A stretch of 64,000 bases of DNA, from positions 20,423,501-20,487,500 of the forward strand of contig JAQISU010000081.1 of the NCBI GenBank assembly GCA_029339505.1, in the 5' to 3' direction. Positions 13,701-25,700 of the stretch are shown in pieces; the first letter of the stretch is position 1; each line of letters starts with the position of its first letter. The position numbers and the translations under genes are program-made. Source of the stretch: Unio delphinus. Taxonomy: Eukaryota > Mollusca > Bivalvia > Unionida > Unionidae. Below the pieces are notes generated by a model that was not told the origin of the DNA, made no database searches, and worked only from the letters and a program-made list of their open reading frames with translations.

Positions 13701-16700
13701 CTAGGTCAGCCTGAATTTTCCAAAATAGATATCTCCCAATTAATGAATTTTAACCCAAAATGACAAATTTGGATCTGACATTTAAAAATAAATGATTTAA
13801 ATCAAATATACGTAACACAAGATAAAACATTAGATCTGTCTAATAAATACTTATCTTATGTTGAAGACGTTGACCAAGAATTTATAGATCTTAGGATCTA
13901 TATTCCTCAGAACATAATTCCATATTCAGTGTAAGCCTCCTTATTTTAATAGAAATAATACATTTGTTTTCAGTAATTCATATATATTAAATGTTCAAAA
14001 TGAAATATTTTCTCATTTTTCATTATCAGTCAAGGAGCCCAACATACTGTCTGACTTGGAGTCATTGTTCAATCACAATTCTCTGCGGAACTTGGCAGCC
14101 AAAATAAAGTAAGTTTCTGTCTGTTACTTTATAGTTATCTGCCTGTTACTTTATAGTTGTCTGCCTGTTGTTTTTCTCTTCTGTATTACACACAGTTCTC
14201 ATAATCTTCAGACACGAATATAAGCAGCATTTGCACTCTGTACCAAAATATTGACACCAAACTTTTTGATTACACTTAAAATAATAATTGTTTTATTATG
14301 GTTGTGTTCTCTGTCAAATAAAGGAGTTTGGACAAGATGGCAAACATAATAACTCTTTCGGCCCCAATCCCATCTGTATGCTTGATCCAGTTTCCGCATT
14401 CAAACTCTATTTGAGGTTTGTTGACTGCATTCAGTGGCCAATCCCATCTTCAGTTGTGGTGAATGTGTGTTAGATAAGTCTTTTATTGGTTAGAAATTGG
14501 TTTTCCAGAATCAAACCATATTGAACCAATCAGAAATGATTTTACTATGTGCAAATTTTAATTGTTTAGATGTCAATGTTACTAATTGAGAGCAGTTTCA
14601 CTACACATTTTCTGTTCATGATAAATCGTAAATTATGGTGGACATAAGAGTGATTTTTGAGGAAAGATATGTTCAGTGGTTGGATATTTTGTGAGATTTA
14701 GATTTGGACATAAAAGTTTGTAAGACTGAATTGTCAGAAGATGAGGATGATGATAGCTATGATGATAGAGTTCTTGCGAATCTAGCAGATTGGAGCGATC
14801 ATCTTAATTTGTAAATAGTGCATCAATATCTTGTGAAAGACTTGGACAAATAGGGAAACAAACTACATCAGTGTGTAGACAAAATCATTAGAAATAATTA
14901 TTGACAATTTTGTGGATTTTTATGGGATATGAAAAGAGAAATTAAGGTATGAGTGAATGCATGTGCATGATGTTTACAAAATTTTCAAAACAGGTAATAA
15001 CTTTCTGGGGCACAAACAGCTAGACACAGCATAGTGCTGCTGGGGCATAGCAGCAGTGATACCGATAACAGTGCTGGGGCTGAATGAGATAATTAGCACA
15101 GTATCTTATAAAGGTTTCTGTCAGATCATATTCACTGTTAATTTTTGTGTAGCTGAAAATAGTAATTAAAATAGAATATATCTAAAAGAAATACCTTTAT
15201 ATTAATTATGACACATAACAGTGTAGTCAAGGATGCTATTTACGGAAATATTTTTCATTAAAATGTATACAGTATAGTAATTTCAAATCAGTTGACAAAA
15301 ACTATATATCATGCATATGATGACTAAAGTTGCCAACATTAAAAGTTCGGTCTTCCCTCAATTATTCAATAGCTCTAGTGTTTGCACGAAACGTTTCAAT
15401 TGATAAATAGTTATTACCTACCTTCATTAAATGACTTTTTGAATATAACCATAATTTAAAACATTGCTGATTTAAAATCTATTTGATAATTTTGCTCACT
15501 AGTTCATCTTTGATTTCTTGGACTGGTTGCTTCAAAATGAGTGGATTATGGCTAAAAACCAGCAAGCATTTAATAGTAATTTTACCTCATCTGTAAATTT
15601 TTTTCCACATGTATGTTTAACAAGGTTCCCACACTGCCGGGAAAAATTCAGGAATTTTCTTCCCCCACTTGATGCCACAAACAATCACGTAATTAAGTCA
15701 TACCTACACTGATCTGGAGTTAAATTTATCGAGTTCTAACCAGAATATTTGGAGGGTGCAGTATGGATCATTTGGATGCTTGCAATAAACATATATGCTG
15801 AGTAAATTAAAACGCTCAGTGAACTAGATTTGTCTAGTAGACTTTTATTTTCTAAGTCAGCTTGATATCCATATCTTTCCTTACATGGAAGGTATGAAAA
15901 CCAGTCTAGCATCACAAGAGGCCAACATGGTGGTGGCAAAGCGTAGCCACTTACCGCATTGCCTAGCAACTTTTAAACAATGTTTGATAGAGTGATACAT
16001 GCATGAAATTGATATGAAGATTACTTAGCTTCTCAGAGATTGTGAGTATTAAAATCATTATGTCTTTAATCGACTGAAAGACAAGATAAAACTATGGCGT
16101 TGATGAAATGTGACCTGGTATTTGTGATTTGCATTGCTAGTTGCGTGAGTACACAAATCTAACAACCCACAGTTTAAAATGTTGTAGAGAAAAAGATATA
16201 AAAAAAAAATATTAAATGAAAGTCATATACTGGTGGTAATAAAAATACAAAAAAATGAAAGAATACAAAAGTTTCCATATTTATATATTCTGAGAACATG
16301 TCTCTACCGCACAGTGGTGGCAAATTCCAAATTTTCAATATGCAATTGCAGTGACTACTTACCCCAACCTAAATGTCCAAATATGAAAAATATGGTGGGA
16401 ATATTTGAAAGAAACCAGAATTAGAAAAGGGATTACTATTCATTTTAAGCCAAATTTGAAGTCCAAATTGTTGAAACTCTTTTCTGCACATGTAAGGTTT
16501 CCATTTCCAATATTGAAGCAAAATGCATAGCAAATTTAACCGATTAATGAATATCAAATACTGCAATTCTTAACATTTTAAAGGAGGCAATTGTCACCAG
16601 AATATTCGGTTCAAAATAATATTAATTTTGGACACACTTGATAACAACCGTGTGTTTCCATCACTCGCGATTTGTCGGCCTATTCTGCACATAGCGTTGA

Positions 16701-19700
16701 AAAGATGTAATATTTATTTATTGGGCTATGGAAATGAAATACATTACTTTGGATTATTTCTGTCAGCATTTCAGTAGAATAATTAGGTCAGGTTTATAGC
16801 TGGTTTTACAAACTTAAGTGTAACATTGACTAGATATATTAAGCAAACTAAACAGATCCTGTAAAAATAATAAAATAATAGTAAATTTCAAAAAAATTTT
16901 TTTAATAGCTAGTGTGACCTCGTTATAACACGGTAGTTAGGAGCTGAAGAAAATGATGCATGTACCCCAACTAATGTGTGTGTGTGTGTAATAAATGCGA
17001 GCGGTAAAATATGTGCTTCATTGGTACAGTTACCATCTTATATCAAGGCATATTAAATAAGAATACACCTGTAGTGAAAGCAGAAAAGACATATAATGTT
17101 TTAATTTATTCAGAGAAACATGGATTAGTACATATGTGTAGACTGTTTATATATACATGTCTTACATATAGCATGAATAGAGTATCAGCACCGTGCACTC
17201 GCCCGCAAATCTCATCACACACATTGAATCAAGTAATTTCATCGAAAAAATGCACACATATTTAAAATATTCAATAATTTTGTCACAGGTCATTTAGGTC
17301 TTTGTTTAGTGGACAAACAAGGCACAATCATGTAACAAATGATGAAGCACATTTACTTTTAAGTACATCCCAAGTCGGTAAAATTTATTTTGCATTTTAA
17401 GCTGCTGTTGGAAACATTTGTAAGCAGAAACTTTTTCCCTGCACAAAGGAAACTTTCACAGCACAGTAAATCTGTTCCAGTCATGTTGGAAATGAAACAA
17501 ATCCATCTGATTCCATTGCTTTTGTTTAAGTTTGGTACTGACGTCTTTGAAGAACAGTTCTTTTTTTTTTTATATTGAAGATTGTAGTTGGCTTTCTTTG
17601 ATGAAAGGTGCATGCGTTATTGAAGTCACCGCAAAAGGTCAACTTTGGAGAACCAAACAAATGCCCATTTCTTATTTTGGCAGAAACATCAAATAATTGT
17701 ATTGCATGGTTGAGACTGATTTTTTTCCATTTGCTTCGTACGTTTTCATAACAGTTGGTGCTTCAAAGTTACTGTTTTCTTTGAAATTTTCAGCATACTT
17801 TTTATCTGGGTTGATTTTAAAGTAAGGAATTGGACTTCATTTGGTCAATTGTTGTTAAGTTCCTCCTGTCTATTGAATATACCAACAAGTAAGATGTTTT
17901 TTTTTTAACATTTGTGGTAGCGGATTAATGTTTCTTTCCACTCATGCATCAGAAATTTAACAAAGGGTCAGCAGATGATAGGGATGCAGGTGTTTTGGTC
18001 TGACGACAAGGATTAGTACAGAAAATTTGGATGTTCTGAAGGATTTAATTCTGAGTGGAAATAAGAGGAATTTTACTAACCATCCACACACAAATGTCAG
18101 TCTATGTAAATGTATTGATTACTAGCATGTGGCTGCAAATCCAAGAAAATATAGGGGAAAAAAATCAAGAGAATTTAGAAACAGACTGTGCTGGAGAGAA
18201 TCTTGAGAATGCCGTTTTAGCAGCAGTTGACATTTTGGATGCAAATGATTTTGTGTGTATGGGACAACTGCTTGCAAATTTGGAAACTTGGATTACATAC
18301 AGTTTCATTTTAAGGTATATATTTCCATCTTTTATATAATGTATTTATTTGTATCATTCTAAAAGATGTATATAATAAACAGAATTTTCTGGGTTAAAAG
18401 TTCAAAAAGGTCATGGAGTGGGTCTTTATGTTGATATTTAGAAATCACATTTTCATATATGTGTTTTGAGGAAAAATGTGGAATATTTTTTACACTTTAT
18501 GAATAACACTTTACTTCATTAAAGGACGATCGTTCTTTCTTGATTAAAAATTGGAGTTTCGACCAGAACCAACACATGATCCAATGTTTACAGGAATTTT
18601 GTATCATTGTGCAGAATTACCCAGGGGGCGCTCACCAGTTAATATGTACTTTTCAGATAGTGACGTATGTGAGGTGAAGTTGTTTGCATTTGTAACATGC
18701 ACAATGGAGATAATGTTGGCATATCTCAATGCTACTTTGATGTAATGTGGCTGATATTTCTTTGGATACTGCACTTGTGGAAATTGTAAATGATCTAAGC
18801 GCATGGTATAACAAAATGGATGCTCCCATGTGCTTGAAAAATTAGCCAGAATTAATCAAAAGTACACTAACTTTAGCAGTTATTAAACTAGGGAAAACGA
18901 ATTTTGCTGAAGTAGGCAATAGCAGCTTCTGAAAGTGCAATGAACAAATTACAAAATATCTGAAAAGTAAAAAAAGTTATCGTACCATTTTTGTACAATT
19001 TACCTCTGAAGTCCAGGGAGTGAAAATGACCATGTGGAGCTAGCAGTTTGTTTACATGAGCAGATCTTATGTTAGCCCAAGCTGTATACTCTAGAACCTA
19101 AAGTACACCCATCAATCATACATCAAAATAAAGGGAATTGAAAGTTCTTCTCCCAACACCTAAGATATACAAAGTCTTTATTATATTGCCAGTATAACCA
19201 GTGAAGAAATCCCAGAAAATTTTTTTTCTTTAAAATTCTAACCCTATGCAAAGTACGAAACTGTAGAGCGCCACCCCAATGTGCAGAATTGGCAGACATG
19301 ATGGGATATATTAAAAATAATATGAGCTCCTGTATATCAATACGGGTTTTGGGACAGTTTTAACGAATTACTAGACATGTTGATTCTGCAGAAAATTCAG
19401 TCCTTGTTTACACAACAGTATATAATTTGGAAGGACTTTTACTAAACTTTAAATCAACCCTTTTGAAAATATTTTTACATGCCAATTTATAGGAATATAT
19501 TCATACTTGTTTTGTGTGATTCATTTTGTACATAATCATCTTTGTCGACTTTGATGTTTTTGAGAGTCTTGAATGAAAAACATCTTTAGATTTAGAAAAT
19601 GTATATTTAACAGTCTAAAATGTTCTTTAATTCCATTCACTAATGGTCATATGTGAACCTTGAAAACATTAACCCTTAAAGTCGCGACATTAGTCATGCA

Positions 19701-22700
19701 GTTGGTTGACGTCTCATAGTACGCATCCTATTACTTCAACTAGCTATGACTGTTTGTAAAGCTATATTCGATTGGTTTAAAAAAGCCCGAAATGTGCATT
19801 CCATTGTACTTGAAAATGCATTTTGCGAAGTTTTACAAATACTTGCTTTTATGCATGTGTTACCTGGAAGTTTTTTTAAATGGCTGATGCTGAATACGAT
19901 ATTGATTTCGTGCAATAACAGGTGAAAATTTTTCATGAACATATTTTACTGACTCTAGGGGTCTAAACTTACCTCTGACATTCATGGAGTTGATGTTTAC
20001 AAAACTGTCACCTTTTCTTTACCTGTGATTTTTGCAATTTAGATATATAACATTGTGACAGGCATTATATGTACATGGTTGAACTACTAAAGAACATAAT
20101 ATTTATTACATATATTTTAACTTTTCCATTAAAAAACAAACATAATAAAGATAAAATACAATTGTAACTTATCATTTTACCTGTATTTGCACCTGTACAT
20201 GCAACTATGTTAAACTTTCACGTTTTGATGCTAATCTTAAAGTTTAGACAGCCATCCTCATTTTTCAAATAGGGTTTTTGTATCTACTGTGTATATTTTA
20301 TTGAAATAAATGTAATTTAAAAAGTGAAGTTTTTTTTTAATAATAAACAATTCAGCACTGAGGTATCTTGTACTGCAAAACAATATACCTCTTTAAGGGT
20401 TAATTTCATCCTGGAAAAACACTGGAAATTTATCTCTAGAGAAGCATGGGAACCATGGTTTTAGTCACTTGCAGTGTTGGAAATTTGTTTTAAAATTGAG
20501 TGGTACATTGCCAAAGTAGGCGTGGATTTTACTGGACCCCAATGGGGATACATGTTTTCTTTTTACAGTAGCCTTATGTAAAGTAAAAGTGGCATGGTAA
20601 ATCACCTGGCTTCTGGCTGATACGGAAAGCTCTGCACTTGTGTAATGTAGGTAATGGCAATTTATAAATTTATTTGTACATTTTCTTGAAGCTACAAAAA
20701 AAGCTGAATCTTTATGGGGTGAGCAAACTGTTAAATGACATGATTTACATTTACATTCTGTGTTCTTTTTTTTGTTTTAGAGAAGAGATTCCAGAAAATG
20801 TCATACAGCAACATAGATACCAGATTGTACGCTGGCTTGATGACCGAGAATCAAAAAATGAGGTTTGTCATTTTGTGTGATTTGCCCTGTGACCACAGTT
20901 CATGCCATTTGTTAGAAGATTTTTTTTGCATGAATATTCCACAGCAAACTTGTGTTTTTCTCATTTAACTTAAATGTAACCAAACAGTTTATGCCATTTT
21001 GTACTATGTTCTATTATGATCATGTCGTTAGTTATGTTAAAGTAGTAGAAAATAGCTCACTGAAAAAACATTTAACTTCTAAAAGTCACGTAATTTTAAA
21101 TACTTGCATTACACATTTGGCTTTTTTTTCTTCATTTCTGTCTAGCACAAAATCACATTTTATGTTTATAAGAATGTTGTTTCTCCAAATTTCAGGAGAC
21201 TGTTTCTCTTGCCCAGTTTTGTGACATGCTTATGGCCAAGGGAGTTAACCGAGATGAAGCAATCAGGGTAATTAACTGAAAAGCAGTGTTTTTAATTACG
21301 CTGTTTCATTTATATTGATTGTAAATTACCTTGTACCAACATAAAATAGTATATTCCCATAATTTTCACTTTTAATGTTGAGTGGTCTCTGAGGTGGAGG
21401 AAGCAAGAGGCAGGGTAAATAGTTATAGTATTTAACCCACTAGCCCAGCACAAATGATGCATGGAAAGCCATCTAAAAGTTATAACTTTTCTATTTTTAT
21501 ACAAACGTTGGGCTAGTAACTTGAAAGTTTGCTAGCACAGTAATGTATTTTAGTTGTCTGGTTGATTAGACATAAGAATTGTATTTCTCTGTGAGGAAAA
21601 TATTTGACCTTGGTTAGACAGCCACTTGCCTTTGGATAGGCTTGAATTAGGGGTTTGAGCATGGGCTGCAGAGGTTCAAAGCAAGTGCATTACCATTGCT
21701 CTATATGGCCCACATTAGTTACTCCAGTAACGTTAGTAGTCAAATTTGCTACATATTTCTGTAGTACTTTTGTTTTTTAGTCCACATTTGTTGGTGTTAT
21801 TTTTGCACGAACGTTGGTTGAATTGCTTTGCCTCGTTTTTGGCATGGATTTTCATGAGACTTATTTTTTAGACTTTACATTCTCAGAATACGAACTTTGC
21901 CACCTCAGGTATTTGTGTCTTGTTTGTTATTAAATTTTTTTTAACTGTTGAACAGTATAAAATATTTAACTATTCAAGGAACACAGACACACACAATTAA
22001 GCTGCTATAGGAATAGAAGTATGAAACTTTGATATGTCTGTTTATTGTGATCTCTTTTGATGAATAAATCAGTCTAGATTGTGGACTGGTGAGCAGGCTT
22101 GTCTTATATCTCAGCAGTTGCTGGTTTCCTATGTATAATTGGCAACATAAAGGCTTATATGGCCACCCTTTAATGGCATATGGTCTTTTATGGATTCCAT
22201 GCTATTGAGATTATTGTAACATAACTTACTGAAACATGTTCTTTATTATCATCAGTATTGACAAATAATATTAAACATACCTTTAAAAATACTTAAAATT
22301 TATGTTTCTTAAGATGTTTCGAAAGGTCTTACTGAACATTAATTTGTTGAATATACATGTAGGATAAAATATTAAAGATGATGCAAGCATGCCTTGATTA
22401 ATTTATACAGCTTAAATTACACCATTATCCTTAAGTTTGGAAAAATATTTTGAAAATACATTATCTTATGTTATGATTATTGTTGAGATATGTTGATGAT
22501 GAGATCTATGATTATGATCATAATAGAAAATGCTAAATTACCCATTAGTTATTCTTTTGGCTTGATTTGGGTGGTTTATCACAAATTAATATATAAAAAT
22601 TTGGATTAAAAAACATTAAGCCTTTTGAAATGCCATAAAGGTTTTGAACATTTTTGTATAATAAAAAAAAACATTTTAAAATATGTAGAGAATCTTTTTT

Positions 22701-25700
22701 ATTTTAAACTGTATAAATCATTATTTTTCAGTCTTTTCAACAGTTTGACACAGATGGAAGTGGTATTGTTGAAGTCTCGACAATTCTGTCAGCTATCAAA
22801 TCTTTGAATGGTCCCAACATGATGGGTGAACTTGGCAAAAGCATAAGAATGCTGCAGGCCTGTTCTCTTACTCCAGGTAAGATCCTACAGGTCATGCCTG
22901 TTCTCTTACCATACCACATATCAGGCTGTTCTCTTACTCCAGGTTAGATTCCACAGGTCAGGCAGTTCTCTTACTCCAGGTAAGATTCCACAGGTCAGGC
23001 TGTTCTCTTACTACAGGTAAGATCAAGCAGATCAGGCCCATTCTCTTACTCCAGTTAAGATCAAGCAGGTCAGGCAGTTCTCTTACTCCAGATAAGATCA
23101 AGCAGGTTAGGCCTATTTTCTTGCTGTATATATGACCTAGCAGGTCAAATCTGTTTTTGTACTCCAGATATGCTCCAGCAAGTTAGGCATGTTCATTTTC
23201 TTCCAGGTATGATCCAATCGGTCACTTAGTCAAGGCAGTTAAAACTTACATGAACTGAGAGATAGAAATTTAATGGAATAGATGATGAATCATCATACTA
23301 TTTCATTAACTCTCAGATGTTTCAGTGTACAATTAAATCTTTTTTTTAATAAAAATAACTAATGACTGTGTTGATTCTTTATACTGAACTAAAAATTCTA
23401 GTTATCAGGATTAACATTTGCATAGGTAGAGTTGACCATAGCATGGTTGTGTATATTTGTAGAAAAGTTGTGGAAAAATGTAACTTGTTCCAGCTTTAAG
23501 CCTTTGTTATGTACAAAACATCCATTCTGTAATGCTGAGATAATTTATTATTTTAGCCTTTCCAAATGAAACTAGCATGCTGAAATTGGATACATTTAAA
23601 TAAACTTTTATATTACAGGATTTGTGGATGTTTATTCTGAAGATAAAAATGCAGTGAGTCAACATGCAGAGAAAATATTAAAGGTAATTCAGCTTTTCCA
23701 TGATACTTTTGCTTATAGATGTGTGTGTGTGTCCTTTCAGTCATCTACCCTTTTCAAGCTATAAATCTTCTTAGATACACCCATTGAGACCAAGTTTACA
23801 ATTTGCGTGCATCTTTGTATGAATACATGTCATATAAGAAATTGGGTCAATTTGACCTACTTTTGCATGTTATTTCAACACGATAAAATCAAGTCCTGGC
23901 TTCCTTATCAACATATTTATATCTAATTTTATTATCGCTAGATTAAAGTTTTCTGATACATTTTAAAATTGTTTTGCTTATGTCAGTAATTTTGTACGAT
24001 GAAAAAAGTCAGAAATGACTTGATTACAAAATGAATCAGCTTGCTGGCAGTGAGTGCCATTTTGTATTTTTCAGTACAATGCCCTGTAGTATAAACTAGA
24101 GTTTTAAAGTCGTTTTTTTCACTGAACTACATGGATTTTAAATGTGCTTTATCTGCATTACTTACTATGATACAATATTTACTTACAGCATGCTTCATAG
24201 TCACAGTCCTGCCATTGCATAATGCAATGTTAAATATGGATCTATGCATTTTGTTTTTTAATAATCAATAAAAGAAACAACATTGACCTAGATCAACCAA
24301 AGCTTTATAGTATAGATCAGGAACCAAATATCTTTTGATACTTGTATTGACCTATAGGTAATTACGTATGGTACATATGATATTTATGGCATTACATTGT
24401 GATATGACAAATCTTTCTTTGAAGACATGCTATTCATTTCGATATTTCTGAAAGAGGACATGTTGAGACTAAAAGTACTGGTGTTCATGATATGCAAATG
24501 TGTATTTTTCAGTATTTGCTTCGCAACCGTGCTCCTAGTTTCTGTCTCCCCTTCCCCCATCTGAATGGGTTCAACAATACCTCCAGTATGAGACTATCTG
24601 TGCTCAAATCCATCCTGAATAACCTTAAGGAAGCAGGTATGTAGCTCTGGCCATGTATGCAATGTTTACTCATGCTGGTCTGATGATGTGCAGGTGACAA
24701 CAATACCTAGAGTATGAGGCTATCATTGCTCAAATCCATACTTAATAACCTCAAGGAAGCTGGTATGTAGCTCTGGCCATGTATGTACTGTTTACTCATG
24801 CTGGTCTGATGTTGTGCAGGTGACAACAATACCTAGAGTATGAGGCTATCATTGCTCAAATCCATACTTAATAACCTCAAGGAAGCTGGTATGTAGCTCT
24901 GGCCATGTATGTACTTAAACTGGTCTGATGTTGTGTAGGTGACCATGACTGCCAAGCAACAAAACAGTTAACTCTGGCAAAAATGATAGAGTTAGGAAGT
25001 GTACAGTCAAGAATGTCAACTCCATCAGTATTGGTGCCATAGACTACCTCAAAGTTTCCTTTTTACTGAAGGCAGAGAGTTAACCCAGTTATAAGATAAT
25101 TTGTCAGTCTTGGTAATTATGTGACTTGCAAACCATGCCAGCCCCACTGTCACCCGCATCACTGCATATAGAATATTGGAAATACGTTGATGAATTAACA
25201 AATCTTTAAAAGTTGTATCCAAATTTAGATCAAGGCTAGATCTTTATCACAGTGAAAATATCATTGAACATTAGTAAACTGCAAGAAACTTTTTCAGTAC
25301 AAGATACACTTGTACAGTTGTCCCTCGCCACTTTGCGTTTCAACTTTCGCGGCTTCATTCTATCGCGGCTTTTTTTCAGATATGTTAAAAACCATATTTA
25401 GAGGGTCGTGAACAGGTTTTCTGTGCTCTAGCTACAAAAATATTTGATTTATAAATAAAGAATCCTACTTTGCGGAAATTGACTTATCACGGTAGAGTCT
25501 GGAACTGATTAACGGCAATAAATGAGGGACGACTGTACATGGTGCTGCTAAGTTGAAATCCCATATTTTGATGATTGCAATCAAATAGTCCCTGGCAATG
25601 GAAAACATTTCATTCATGTGTGTGACACAATGTTTAATTATAAAAGAGAAAATTGTGTATGTTTAGGTACATGTATAGCTAGCTCTACTCAAATTGGTGC

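Larger units (their letters stand above)
5395..14029. other. ZZEF1 intron A-B
   Basis: An 8.6-kb intron. It holds a SINE of family B at 5.56-5.82 kb, a P2X7-like domain fragment at 6.75-6.98 kb, a C-run near 7870, the complex (TA)n tract at 10.48-10.74 kb and a solo LTR at 12.97-13.82 kb. The rest is AT-rich single-copy-looking sequence in which I see nothing specific. A small phase-1 exon could be hidden here. Confidence 0.6.
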
